This document shows positions 7,078 to 15,925 of a stretch of DNA of 20,265 nt, in pieces. Position 1 is the first letter of the stretch. Every line of letters begins with the position of its first letter. The position numbers were made by a program, and so were the translations under genes. Source of the DNA: CAVURW01 sp963743595 (GTDB lineage Bacteria; Verrucomicrobiota; Verrucomicrobiia; Methylacidiphilales; UBA1321); NCBI GenBank assembly GCA_963743595.1, contig CAVURW010000272.1, forward strand, positions 1-20,265, in the 5' to 3' direction. Below the pieces are notes generated by a model. The model was not told the DNA's origin. It did no database searches and saw nothing but the letters and a program-made list of their open reading frames with translations.

Positions 7078-8748
7078 TCAACCCTTCAACAACGTCCGAG
7101 CCAAGGCTAGGGCCGCCTCGGTTTGCCCGCCTAACATCCGTGCGATTTCGCGCTCGCGTTCAGCCCCCTCCAGCTTCTGGAGCACCGTAATCGTCCGGTC
7201 CTTCTCGATCCGCTTTTCCACCGCGAAATGGTGTTCTCCCTGGCTTGCGACCTGCGGTAAGTGCGTGATGCAGAGCACCTGATGGCCACGCCCCAGTCCG
7301 CGCAATTTCTTGCCCACCTCAGTCGCCGTTTCACCGCCGACATTCGCGTCCACTTCGTCGAAAATCAAAATCGGCACCTCGTCCACCTCAGCCAAAGTCG
7401 TCTTTAGCGCCAACATCACGCGCGCCATTTCACCGCTCGAGGCGATTGCCCGCAGGGGCCGCGCGGATTCGCCCGCATTTGGCGTGAACATAAACTCGAC
7501 GCGTTCACAGCCTGCTGGGCCCGAGAACTCCGTAAAGCCCACTTCAAATAGCGCCTTTTTAAATCCAAGCACTTGCAGCTCGCGCGTCACTTTTTCGGAG
7601 AGCGGCCCTGCCACGGCCAATCGCGCTTTCGTCAGCTCAGCTCCCAACGCCTTCACTTTCTCCTCCTGTTCCAATCGCTTCGCCTCCACCTGCGCCACCG
7701 AGCCCCCTTCGCCCTCCAGTTTCGCCAGTTCTGCAGCCGATTTCTCGCCGCGCGCGATCACCTGCTCCAACCCCGCCAAGCCGCCGCCCGCGTACTTTCG
7801 CTTCAGCGTATGAATCACGTTCAGCCGCTCTTCCATCTCGCGAATTCGCTCCGGTTCCGCCTCAATCGCTTCCGAACGCCGACGCACCTCGCCGACCAGG
7901 TCCTGGAGCTCGGAAATCAGCCGCCGACTCGTCTCCTCCGCTTCACACACGCTCTCGTCGATCCGTCGCCACGCCGTCAGCGCCTTTTGCACCTGCGCCA
8001 GTTGCGTTAAAACCGCGCCATCGCTTTCCGCCAAGGTGCCGATTACCGCAGCGGCGTGCCCTAGCAACTGCTCCACATTCGTCGCGGCGCGATATTCGTT
8101 CTCCAGCGTCTCGTCCTCGTTCGGTTTCAGCCGCGCGCCTTGAATTTCCTGCACCTCTGCCGTGAGCCGTTCGCGCCTCTCCGCCAGGGCCGTCGCATTC
8201 TCTTTCAAATTGGCCAGCTCGGCTTCCAGCACCTTGAGGTCTTTGTAGGCAGCGCCGTAGGCCTCGCATCGCTCCTGTAATTTGCCGTATCGATCCAGAA
8301 GATCGGTCTGTTTGTCCTGAGCTAAAAGGGATTGGTGATCATGAGGGCCGTGCACATCCACCAATAGATCGCCGATCTGCCGCAGCGCCTGTAGAGTCAC
8401 ACTGCTGCCATTTACAAACTGTCGACCCGCACCCGCCGCCGTAATCGTTCGCTTGAGCAAAAGCACGCCTTGATCGCACGATTCCGCCCCGATCTCCTCC
8501 AGCAGGCTGTTCACCACGCGCCTCCGCTCCGTACCGTGAAAGTAGAGCTCGCCCTCCACCGCGCAACTGTCGCTGCCCGTCCGAATCAATCCCCGATCCG
8601 CGCGCTCGCCCAGCAAGAGCGAAATCGCATCAATCAAAATCGATTTACCCGCGCCCGTTTCCCCCGTCAACAGGTTAAACCCCGGTGCCAAATCCCACAT
8701 CAGCTCCTCGATCAACGCCAAATTCCGTATCCTCAAAGACACCAACAT
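7078..8748 (-). CDS. recN: DNA repair protein RecN
   Basis: A 556-aa SMC-like ATPase of double-strand-break repair and recombination; RecN loads at breaks and helps bring DNA ends together. The N-terminal head has MLVSLRIRNLALIEEL and Walker A GETGAGKS (29-36), then the RecN-typical VHGPHDHQSLL (132-142). A long charged coiled-coil middle (~155-400) is interrupted by the hinge-equivalent region. The C-terminal head has the ABC signature SSGEM (438-441 region), Walker B LIFDEVDA (461-468) and the switch histidine in THLPQVA (H496). Length is normal. The ATG at 8748 gives the canonical N-terminus; no SD is seen ahead of it. No LexA-type box was recognised upstream. Confidence 0.97.
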   Translation of the reverse strand: MLVSLRIRNLALIEELMWDLAPGFNLLTGETGAGKSILIDAISLLLGERADRGLIRTGSDSCAVEGELYFHGTERRRVVNSLLEEIGAESCDQGVLLLKRTITAAGAGRQFVNGSSVTLQALRQIGDLLVDVHGPHDHQSLLAQDKQTDLLDRYGKLQERCEAYGAAYKDLKVLEAELANLKENATALAERRERLTAEVQEIQGARLKPNEDETLENEYRAATNVEQLLGHAAAVIGTLAESDGAVLTQLAQVQKALTAWRRIDESVCEAEETSRRLISELQDLVGEVRRRSEAIEAEPERIREMEERLNVIHTLKRKYAGGGLAGLEQVIARGEKSAAELAKLEGEGGSVAQVEAKRLEQEEKVKALGAELTKARLAVAGPLSEKVTRELQVLGFKKALFEVGFTEFSGPAGCERVEFMFTPNAGESARPLRAIASSGEMARVMLALKTTLAEVDEVPILIFDEVDANVGGETATEVGKKLRGLGRGHQVLCITHLPQVASQGEHHFAVEKRIEKDRTITVLQKLEGAEREREIARMLGGQTEAALALARTLLKG

Positions 8749-8896
8749 GTCGCGAAGCTACCACCCCGACGGGCGTTGCGCGAGTTTGAAGAAGATCAGG
8801 GTTTTGGGTACATTCGAGAAATGGATCGTCTCGGGTTTGGACACGGATGCATCGGGTGCATTTGCTGGAAGACCGTGTTCGTTTCCTGGAGCGTGA

Positions 8897-9076
8897 TCAC
8901 CGTGGGAGATGGTGCACTGAGTGTGGCGTCGATTCAGGATGAGCCGTGAGCAGAGCGATTGAGAGGCCGATTGTGACGTACATCACGTACAACATTGCCA
9001 AAGCCCAAAAGGAAAGGAAATTGAGGAACGTGAGGGTCGCGATCGCAGCTAGAAACATCAAGTTCAGATCGAACAT
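8897..9076 (-). CDS. Small two-helix membrane protein
   Basis: A 59-aa product beginning MFDLNLMFLAAIATL, almost wholly hydrophobic over residues ~5-43, enough for two short membrane helices, with a polar His/Pro/Ser-rich tail. The ATG at 9076 is chosen because GAGGA sits 4 nt before it, one of the few good ribosome sites in this window. The frame runs 20 codons further upstream to an ATG at 9136 with no ribosome site, so a 79-aa form is possible. No family was recognised. It lies upstream of recN on the same strand, 148 bp away, and could be expressed with it. The plus-strand ORF in the same stretch has no better support. Confidence 0.45.
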   Translation of the reverse strand: MFDLNLMFLAAIATLTFLNFLSFWALAMLYVMYVTIGLSIALLTAHPESTPHSVHHLPR

Positions 9077-9080
9077 GATT

Positions 9081-9085
9081 TCCTC
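9081..9085 (-). promoter_or_regulatory. Shine-Dalgarno site for the small membrane protein
   Basis: GAGGA followed by AATC and ATG on the minus strand. It favours the internal start at 9076 over the ATG at 9136. Confidence 0.45.
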
Positions 9086-9136
9086 GAAGAGAATTGTCGC
9101 CCTCTTCATGAGGGAATGTCGTCCGGTTTTACTCAT

Positions 9137-9422
9137 CGTGCCAACGATTTCGGTGATTTAATGGAATAATCTGATTTTTGCAGTTTGAAGAGAGGTGGTA
9201 ACACAGGAGCCGTGGAAACGAGGCCGATTTTGGAAGCTCAGGAAGCCTCGCCCGTTTTTACGATGTGGGGAATAGAGCATTCGCGTACTCCCTCTCAAAG
9301 CATCCCGACTTTCCACTCTGGCAATGCGTTGCAAGATTCACATCAAGGCCCTTCGTTTCACTGCTCCTACGATCCAGGTTCCGCCCCGGTCGTTTTCCTA
9401 AAAACGAGATCGCGTCGGTGAC
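9137..9422. other. 286-bp stretch without a convincing gene
   Basis: Short open frames exist on the plus strand, but their products have no recognisable composition or start signals. The stretch separates the small membrane-protein gene from the 3' end of the beta-helix gene. Apart from the hairpin at 9390-9407, no structured element, tRNA or repeat was recognised. Confidence 0.5.
9390..9407 (-). terminator. Hairpin 15 nt past the beta-helix gene
   Basis: A perfect 7-bp inverted repeat TCGTTTT / AAAACGA with a 4-nt loop lies just downstream of the stop codon of the secreted beta-helix gene. The stem is AT-rich and no T tract follows on the minus strand, so intrinsic termination is only a possibility. 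Confidence 0.28.
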
Positions 9423-11567
9423 TTATAGCTTATTTTTATCCTCTGGTTTGTGCTCAGCCTCAAAATAGTGGTCTGGCTTTTCGTTTAGAGCTTCATTTAT
9501 CCAAGAAGGATCGCCATATAAACCCGCTTTACTGTAGTCGAACGGAACAAAACCTATTTTAAAAGCAGGTGATTCTGACTCGATGTGAAAGTTACCATGG
9601 TCAGGATCGGTGAACATTGGATCCGCAATAATGGAACCTGCGTCTTTACCGGTGACCCTCCAGGATTGTAGGGTTAGCCCGTCGAAGAGGACGGGACGAC
9701 GAGAGGCATCCCAGTAAAGATTATCATCCATCAGTAACTGTTTATCCTTCCACTTGCCAATAAGAAACTTTCCTTGGTTCCAGTAAACAATATTATGTTC
9801 GAAGCTAAACGAGCTATGAGTTTCAGCCAAGGTTCGCTTAACCTGGGCCTCTTTGCCAAAAGCAAAAATATTATTGATCAAAACGTTATCTTTACCGTAA
9901 TGCTGATGGAAGCCACCGTCAAGCGTGTTATAGACTAAGTTATTTTTAAATAAGATATTACTACTACCCTCGTCTGTATATAAGCCCCAGCCTCCGTAGA
10001 CGGCGGCATCAATATCATAAGCGACATTGTCCTGAACGACAGTGCCCGGTGAGATTCCTAGCGTATAGACCGCTCCGAGGTCGCTCAACACGCCTTGGCC
10101 AAGTAAATGCATTCGATTAAACTCAACTAGATTATTGTTAGCCACGCTTGGCTTATATCCCCAGGTCCATCCCAAGGAGATTGCCGTATAGTAGAAATCA
10201 AAGAATTCGTTATGACTGATAACATTCTGACAGCTCTGTCCAACCCACAACCCAACTCCAGCGGGTGCCACTCTCCCTCCATGTCGGATTATATTGTTAT
10301 CGATTATAATCTTTTTGGTCACGAAGGGCTCGTCTCGAATTGTTTGCTCACCAATCCTGATTCCGCCAGCCCCCAAGTCGTCCAGGAGGCAATGCGTTAT
10401 CTTGTCATTCGAGCAATTTTGCCGAAACCAAATCCCATAACCGCCCGTGTGGCTAATCCGACAATTTTCAAAGGTGATAAGGCGAGCATCGTCCGCCTCA
10501 ATTGCTGCGCCAAACTGTACGGCAGCCTGAACGGGAGCCACTCCTTCTGGCGGCATGAGCCACTGGGTGCACTCGAAGGCAAGTCCTCGGAAGGCCATCT
10601 GTTCCACGTAACGCCCACTCGCTTGATCTCCTTTAAACAGGACTAAATGTTCCAAAAATGGAATCTCGGCGCGCAGCTTATGTGGATCAGCGGTTGCGGT
10701 TTGATCTATAAGCGGTCTATAGAAAACACGGCCTTGCTCCTTATCCAAATACCATGAACCGGGTAAATCGAGCCCAGCCCGGACGTTGTCCAGAATAAAG
10801 GTAGTATTGTTATCGAGCTGGTTCCAAGGTGGCATTCCCGTCCCTTCAATCGTTAAAGTCCCTTTTTCAAAATCGATCGTATCAATGTGTCGCCGAATGG
10901 TATCCCACCTGGAAAAAAGTAGGATCTCGACATCCTTCAGTTCGTTTGCTGACAATCCACTTAGACATTCGACATCCGCTGGACTTGCCTGAATTACTTC
11001 CTTAGCTTTCTTGGCCTGTTTCACGCCGCCCACGCCAGGCTCAATTACCTCTTCCTTTACGCCAACGACCGGGAATAGAAGCCGTCCCGGTTCACGCGCA
11101 CGAATGGCTCGGCGACCTTCGATCCAGAGCTGCTCAAACGTGAGGTATGGAACGCCGTTCACCGTAGGAACTGCAGCCGAAAATGTGCCGTCAGGTTCTG
11201 CTCGCCAGTCCAAAACGAAGAGCCCGCCGCTCAGCACGGGTTTCGCGCCGGGTGCGGCTGAGTAAGTTATGGGGCACGTGCTCGTGCCTGAGTCATCAGG
11301 AGTAAACACAAGCGGTTTCTCCAGGCGATAAGTTCCGTCCGCCACGAGAATAGTAACGGGCTCATGGGTCGGCTGTAATTTTTTTACAGCCTTTTGGGCA
11401 CCTGAAAGCGATGCCAATGGGCCATCACTTAAATCATTGTTGGGCGAAGCAAGTAAGCCAGACCATTGGTCATTGCCATTCGTCGCTACCCAAAGTGTCG
11501 TGGCGAACAGATGATTTGTAAACAAGAAGCCGACGGCGAGGAACAGTAGAAGCGGAGGGCGTTTCAT
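9423..11567 (-). CDS. Secreted right-handed beta-helix carbohydrate-active protein
   Basis: A 714-aa protein with a clear signal peptide (MKRPP, then LLLFLAVGFLF; cleavage near residue 22). Residues 23-60 (TTLWVATNGNDQWSG) begin a pectate-lyase-like fold. From ~320 to ~660 there are many short N-rich turns (CRISHTGGYGIWF, NNIIRHGG, NNLVYNTLDGG, NNIFAFG) typical of right-handed parallel beta-helix coils. Conserved acidic patches SDLGAVYTLG (495-504) and YTDEGS (530-535), with GGFHQHYG after, look like an active-site face. Such motifs occur in polysaccharide-acting beta-helix families; GH141 (alpha-L-fucosidase/xylanase) is a reasonable guess given the adjacent GH127 and GH29 genes, but it is unproven and GH120-like or lyase activity remains possible. 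The gene lies 32 bp after the GH127 gene on the same strand, so they are likely one transcript. Confidence 0.8.
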   Translation of the reverse strand: MKRPPLLLFLAVGFLFTNHLFATTLWVATNGNDQWSGLLASPNNDLSDGPLASLSGAQKAVKKLQPTHEPVTILVADGTYRLEKPLVFTPDDSGTSTCPITYSAAPGAKPVLSGGLFVLDWRAEPDGTFSAAVPTVNGVPYLTFEQLWIEGRRAIRAREPGRLLFPVVGVKEEVIEPGVGGVKQAKKAKEVIQASPADVECLSGLSANELKDVEILLFSRWDTIRRHIDTIDFEKGTLTIEGTGMPPWNQLDNNTTFILDNVRAGLDLPGSWYLDKEQGRVFYRPLIDQTATADPHKLRAEIPFLEHLVLFKGDQASGRYVEQMAFRGLAFECTQWLMPPEGVAPVQAAVQFGAAIEADDARLITFENCRISHTGGYGIWFRQNCSNDKITHCLLDDLGAGGIRIGEQTIRDEPFVTKKIIIDNNIIRHGGRVAPAGVGLWVGQSCQNVISHNEFFDFYYTAISLGWTWGYKPSVANNNLVEFNRMHLLGQGVLSDLGAVYTLGISPGTVVQDNVAYDIDAAVYGGWGLYTDEGSSNILFKNNLVYNTLDGGFHQHYGKDNVLINNIFAFGKEAQVKRTLAETHSSFSFEHNIVYWNQGKFLIGKWKDKQLLMDDNLYWDASRRPVLFDGLTLQSWRVTGKDAGSIIADPMFTDPDHGNFHIESESPAFKIGFVPFDYSKAGLYGDPSWINEALNEKPDHYFEAEHKPEDKNKL

Positions 11568-11599
11568 TTAGATGTTTTAATTCTGATAGCAGCGGTTAG

Positions 11600-13510
11600 C
11601 TACTTCACCGTCGGCGTAGGGGGCGCGGTTTGAAAATAGGCGGTGTATTTGGTTTTCTTGTCTGAGATGAGAAAAAGCGGGCGAAACACGATCTTTGCGT
11701 TGCTGGTGTAATCGAACGAGAGGCGATCGTCGGTGGGTTGCGGGTTGAATTTGGAGAGGAGATTGGCGGGGTCTTTGACGGTTGCGGCGTCCATGTACGG
11801 AAGTGGTTTATCGGTGAGGGCAACGAGCATCACGGGTCCGTAAAAGATCGTTGTGAAACTCGAGTTTGGCGCGAGCTTTTCGGTCCGAAGGCTCATGGGC
11901 AATGTCAAGACGAGGGTATCGCCGTCGTGCCACGTTTGATGAACTGTGGCGAAGGAGTCAGGTTCCAGGGGCGTGGTGAGGGGCGCACCGTTGAGAGTTA
12001 GTGTGGCGGATGGAGCCCATGTGGGGATGTAGAAATGGAGGGTGAACTCGGTCGGCTTGGCTAGGTGAAGTTGGAAGGTGGAGGTGGGCGAGAACGGGAA
12101 ATTGGTGGTTTGTGTGAGCTGAAGCTTTTGTTCCTTCCAATTTAGTTCCGAGGCAACAAGCATATTCACCCAGAGCTCGTTTACGGAGTGGAAATAGATA
12201 GGCTGCGCGAGCTGCGCGTGCGCCTCAACGCCAGTGCCGTAGCAGCACCAAAAGCTGTCTTCCGGCGTACCGAAATCCTTGGTGCTTCCAGGCAAGAGCG
12301 GAGTGGAGTAGGTGTAGACGCCACGACCGCTGCCTTCCGCGCCGAGCACGGAATTGAAGTAGGTGCGCTGGTAGTAGGCGACGAGTTCCGTGGTGGGGTG
12401 CCAGGTGAAGAGGTGCTCGGTGAGCTTAAGCATGTTGTAGGCGACGCAACTTTCCGACATCTTCGGGCCCATGCATTTCTCCAGCTGATCGGTAAGGCCC
12501 CAATGCTCGCCATACGGTGTTTTCTTCGGGTCGCGAGAGTCGGGGCCAGAGCTGCCGCCATCGTTAAAGGTCCGGGCTGGCACCACCATGTGCCAAAAAT
12601 TGATCGCGACGTTTTTCAACTCGGGTTTGCCCGTGATTTCGTAGTCGCGTAAGGCACCGAGAACCATCGGGGTATGGCAATTGGCGTGAAGGCCGGTGAG
12701 ATGATCTTCGTCATTCTCCAGCGGCTGAAGAAACCACTGGCGATCAAAGAGGCGCGCGACTCTCAGGTATTCGGCGTTGCCTGTCGTCGCGTAGAGATTG
12801 TGCATCACCTCGGACATTCCGCCGAATTCATTGAGCGGGAGGTAGTGATCCGTCTTGAAGAGATTCTCCAGTTCCGCCGGGGTACAGTCCTCAAGTTGTT
12901 TGCCGAAGTAATCGGCCATCCCACAGACGACTTTCAATGCCAGCGGGTTACCCGTAAATCGGTAACAATCGAGAAGCCCAGCCATGATCTTATGGACCGT
13001 GTAAAACGGTACTTTCGTCTTTTCGTCTTTGGGTGCTGGAACTTTGTGTTCGTAGTTCGCAAAGATGATCGGCTTGTCCGTGAAGAGGTAACCGTTACCA
13101 AACGCGGTCTGGCATTCAGCCAAGCCAGCAACAAGTTCATCGCACTTAGCTTTAAACTGCGCATTGCCCGTTACAGCGTACGCCTCTGAACACGCAGAGA
13201 GGTAGTGTCCGGTAAAGTGACCGCGGCAAAAACCGTCTGGCTTCTCCCAGCCGCCATAGGGTTTGACGGTCGTTTTGATCCCGGCGGCAATTCGAAAATT
13301 GTAGAGGAGCCGTTGAGGATCGAGGGAGAGGAGGTAATCGAAAGTCAGGTCTTGCTTGTCTTTGATATAGCCGGAAAGCAGGTGGACTTGATCGAGCGGA
13401 AACGGTTGCGCGTTCAGCGAAATCGCATCCGGCACGGAAGGAATGGGCTCGGCATTTACGGAGACAGAAAGGAGGAGCGAAAGCGTGAGGAAAAAGCTGA
13501 GCCGAGGCAT
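11600..13510 (-). CDS. GH127-type beta-L-arabinofuranosidase (DUF1680), secreted
   Basis: A 636-aa protein with a signal peptide (hydrophobic residues 5-18, cleavage after VNA at 20). The body matches the DUF1680/Glyco_hydro_127 family: GHFTGHYLSA (98-107), FGGMSE (229-234), ESC (353-355) and FWCCYGTG (420-427). In the characterised enzyme HypBA1 a zinc held by one Glu and three Cys supports a cysteine nucleophile; here E353, C355, C422 and C423 supply the same set, and E335 is the likely acid/base. All key residues are present, so the enzyme should be active, releasing L-arabinofuranose or a similar sugar from glycan side chains; GH146 in the same superfamily is an alternative. A beta-sandwich probably forms the C-terminal part. 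It lies downstream of a small membrane-protein gene (59-bp gap) and upstream of the beta-helix gene. Confidence 0.92.
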   Translation of the reverse strand: MPRLSFFLTLSLLLSVSVNAEPIPSVPDAISLNAQPFPLDQVHLLSGYIKDKQDLTFDYLLSLDPQRLLYNFRIAAGIKTTVKPYGGWEKPDGFCRGHFTGHYLSACSEAYAVTGNAQFKAKCDELVAGLAECQTAFGNGYLFTDKPIIFANYEHKVPAPKDEKTKVPFYTVHKIMAGLLDCYRFTGNPLALKVVCGMADYFGKQLEDCTPAELENLFKTDHYLPLNEFGGMSEVMHNLYATTGNAEYLRVARLFDRQWFLQPLENDEDHLTGLHANCHTPMVLGALRDYEITGKPELKNVAINFWHMVVPARTFNDGGSSGPDSRDPKKTPYGEHWGLTDQLEKCMGPKMSESCVAYNMLKLTEHLFTWHPTTELVAYYQRTYFNSVLGAEGSGRGVYTYSTPLLPGSTKDFGTPEDSFWCCYGTGVEAHAQLAQPIYFHSVNELWVNMLVASELNWKEQKLQLTQTTNFPFSPTSTFQLHLAKPTEFTLHFYIPTWAPSATLTLNGAPLTTPLEPDSFATVHQTWHDGDTLVLTLPMSLRTEKLAPNSSFTTIFYGPVMLVALTDKPLPYMDAATVKDPANLLSKFNPQPTDDRLSFDYTSNAKIVFRPLFLISDKKTKYTAYFQTAPPTPTVK

Positions 13511-13569
13511 AAGATGGGATTACCATCATGAGTTAATTAACGACAAACGTCGAGCTGTGGAATCCTAAT

Positions 13570-14079
13570 TCAGGCAGTCTTTTTAAGTAGTTGAAGATCG
13601 AACTGGATCCAAAGAAGCGGAATGAATCCACCAATTCCAAACGAGCAATCAATCAAGCGCCACCCCCATGGAATGCCGCGCAGAGCTCCGAAGCCCCATG
13701 CCCAGGGCAGCAGCAACCCACAAGCGAGGAAACCCCAGGTAACCAGCCATTCATTTCGGATCGGATCGATGAGCAGGCCAATGAATCCAAGGCCGATGAC
13801 GATGTGCCCAAAGGCGAGCCAGTCCGTGCCAAGCGCAAGAAAGGGGGCCGTTTGATTTTGCGCCTGGACGGCAGAGTGGACCTGATGAATCCAGAGTGAC
13901 CATGAATCGTTCGAGCCAGGACGCGAGGTGAATCGATCGAGGAAATTCAGCTCAGATTCGAGTGGGATAGCGGTGAGTCCGCTGGCGAAGAGCGCCAAGA
14001 TAAAGAAAAGAGCTAGCGCGCGAATTCGAATGAGGCGACGAGCAGTGGTCACGCAAGCTTTGTAGCGCAAAGCAATCAC
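13570..14079 (-). CDS. Conserved four-helix membrane protein of unknown function
   Basis: A 169-aa protein with hydrophobic helices near residues 20-39, 87-104, 113-131 and 144-162. Conserved-looking segments are LESELNFL (40-47), LGTDWLAFGHIVIG (83-96), DPIRNEW (105-111) and GIPWGWRLIDCSFG (135-148). This pattern recalls an uncharacterised membrane family of Bacteroidota and Verrucomicrobiota; no enzyme motif is evident. The start is a GTG at 14079; another GTG at codon 10 (14052) would still keep the first helix. It is the first gene of the minus-strand glycan block, 59 bp upstream of GH127, and diverges from the fucosidase gene across an 86-bp gap that must hold both promoters. A link to sugar use is inferred only from position. 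Confidence 0.7.
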   Translation of the reverse strand: MIALRYKACVTTARRLIRIRALALFFILALFASGLTAIPLESELNFLDRFTSRPGSNDSWSLWIHQVHSAVQAQNQTAPFLALGTDWLAFGHIVIGLGFIGLLIDPIRNEWLVTWGFLACGLLLPWAWGFGALRGIPWGWRLIDCSFGIGGFIPLLWIQFDLQLLKKTA

Positions 14080-14165
14080 GAGCTCAAGCAGGTTCTCTAC
14101 TTTCCACTATTTCAGCATTTTCACTTCCCCGCGCAACTTCTTGCCTCAAACCGGGTCTCTATCAC

Positions 14166-15878
14166 ATGGTTTTTCGAGGACTTTCGACCGTTGCCGGCGT
14201 GTTGCTGGGCGGATTATCAATTGCTGCGGCAGAAGAGGTACAAAAGGCGGTTTTGCCGACTCCTTCGCCGGAGATGGCCAAACACTTTGCTGAGCTAACA
14301 CAAACAGCTCGCGACTTAAACAAAACGGCGGAACCGGTGGCCAATGGCCCGTTCACTCCGGATTGGGACTCGCTGAAGCAGTACCAGTTTCCCGAGTGGT
14401 TTCGTGACGCGAAGTTCGGAATCTGGGCGCACTGGGGTCCGCAGTGTCAACCGGAAGAGGGCGATTGGTACGCGCGGAACATGTATATCCAGTACAACAA
14501 GAAGGGTGAAATCAATTCCGACTACGCCTACCACCTGGCCCACTATGGTCACCCCTCTGAGGTGGGTTTTAAGGACATAACGGTGCTCTGGAAAGCGGAG
14601 CATTGGGATCCCGCGAAGCTGATGGATCTCTATAAAAAAGCGGGCGCGAAATATTTCATGGCGCTAGCGAATCACCATGACAATTTCGATACCTGGGACA
14701 GTAAATATCAGCCCTGGAACGCGGTGAACTTTGGCCCGGGAAAAGATCTGATCGATGGCTGGTCGAAGGCGGCGCGCGCAGCGGGGCTACGGTTCGGCGT
14801 TAGCGTCCATGCGGCGCGAGCGTGGGGTTGGAACGAGGGCACGCTCAACTCGGACAAGGATGGTCCGCGGGCAGGGGTGCAATACGATGGACGACTCACG
14901 GCGGTCGATGGCAAGGGCACGTGGTGGGACGGCCTAGACCCGCAAGATTTATACGCGCAGGGCCACGGTCCGAAAGACCCGCCGAGCGCGGCGTACATGC
15001 AGAAGTTTTACAATCGCACGATGGACCTAATCAATCGCTACCACCCCGATTTGGTCTACTTTGACGACGACATTTCCGGTGGTCTTCCACTGCTGAATGA
15101 TGATCCAACCGTGGGATTGCGCATCGCGGCCCATTTTTATAACTCGAACATGGCGCTTCACGGTGGACGATTGGAGGCGGTCATCGCGGCGAAGAAACTG
15201 ACCTTAGAGCGCCGAAAAGTATTGATGTACGACATCGAGCGAGGCGCCTCGGACGTGATGTTACCCGATCCTTGGGAGACCGACACATGCATTGGGCAAT
15301 GGCATTACAACAAGGAACTCGCCGAGCGAAATGGCTACAAGAAGAGTGCAGACGTGATCCGGATGCTGGCCGATATCGTCAGCAAAAATGGCAATCTGAT
15401 GCTGAGTATTCCGGTGAAATCGGATGGCGAGATCGACGACCATGAGGTGCAGTTCCTGAAGGAAATGGGCGACTGGACCAGCGTGAATGGTGAGGGAATT
15501 TATGCAACGCGGCCTTGGACGATTTATGGGGAAGGCCCGGCCGAAGCAGCCTCAGCGTCGGCAGACGCAACAGGTGAAGTGAAGGAGCGACGGGCACCCA
15601 CGACGTTCAGCGCAGAAGATGTGCGATTCACGACATCCAAAGATGGTAAAACGCTCTATGCGATTGTGCTGGGTTGGCCTACGGCTCCTGATGTGACGAT
15701 CCATGCGCTGGCAGTCGGCTCCAGTAACGGCTTCGGAAAGGTGGCGAAAGTCGAGATGCTGGGAGTGCCAGGGACGGTTTCGTTTAATCAAAGTGCCAGT
15801 GGATTGAAGCTCACTTTACCTAAGGAAAAGCCGGGAAGCTGGGCTGATGCGGCCATCGTGTTTAAAATAACAGAATGA
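14166..15878 (+). CDS. GH29 alpha-L-fucosidase, secreted
   Basis: A 570-aa retaining alpha-L-fucosidase with a signal peptide (hydrophobic 8-21, cleavage around AAA). The catalytic TIM barrel starts with WFRDAKFGIWAHWGPQC (78-94), the GH29 hallmark, continues with ANHHDNFDTWDS (168-179; HH at 170-171 contacts fucose), and has the strand LVYFDDD (296-302), where D300 aligns with the GH29 nucleophile usually seen in WFDGG. ENGNLML-type and SVNGEGIYATRPW segments close the barrel (~400-455). The last ~100 residues (from KTLYAIVLGWP) form the usual C-terminal beta-sandwich. It hydrolyses terminal alpha-L-fucose; the linkage cannot be read from the sequence. No SD precedes the ATG. It is divergent from the GH127 set and 47 bp upstream of the glycosyltransferase operon. 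Confidence 0.94.
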   Translation: MVFRGLSTVAGVLLGGLSIAAAEEVQKAVLPTPSPEMAKHFAELTQTARDLNKTAEPVANGPFTPDWDSLKQYQFPEWFRDAKFGIWAHWGPQCQPEEGDWYARNMYIQYNKKGEINSDYAYHLAHYGHPSEVGFKDITVLWKAEHWDPAKLMDLYKKAGAKYFMALANHHDNFDTWDSKYQPWNAVNFGPGKDLIDGWSKAARAAGLRFGVSVHAARAWGWNEGTLNSDKDGPRAGVQYDGRLTAVDGKGTWWDGLDPQDLYAQGHGPKDPPSAAYMQKFYNRTMDLINRYHPDLVYFDDDISGGLPLLNDDPTVGLRIAAHFYNSNMALHGGRLEAVIAAKKLTLERRKVLMYDIERGASDVMLPDPWETDTCIGQWHYNKELAERNGYKKSADVIRMLADIVSKNGNLMLSIPVKSDGEIDDHEVQFLKEMGDWTSVNGEGIYATRPWTIYGEGPAEAASASADATGEVKERRAPTTFSAEDVRFTTSKDGKTLYAIVLGWPTAPDVTIHALAVGSSNGFGKVAKVEMLGVPGTVSFNQSASGLKLTLPKEKPGSWADAAIVFKITE

Positions 15879-15925
15879 TGGGGCCGCCTTGCCCGCCAAA
15901 GGCTTTTCGACCATGATTCAGGCAC

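Noticed and set aside
5990..7081. 363-aa open frame on the minus strand
   Set aside because: It lies antisense to the alcohol dehydrogenase, has His/Arg-rich unstructured composition and no family resemblance; the dehydrogenase has all its motifs.
8946..9161. 71-aa plus-strand open frame
   Set aside because: Opposite to the small membrane protein, with mixed composition and no ribosome site; less credible than the minus-strand frame.
13511..13569. TTAATTAA palindrome and CGAC/GTCG pair before GH127
   Set aside because: Too short to support an operator or terminator call.
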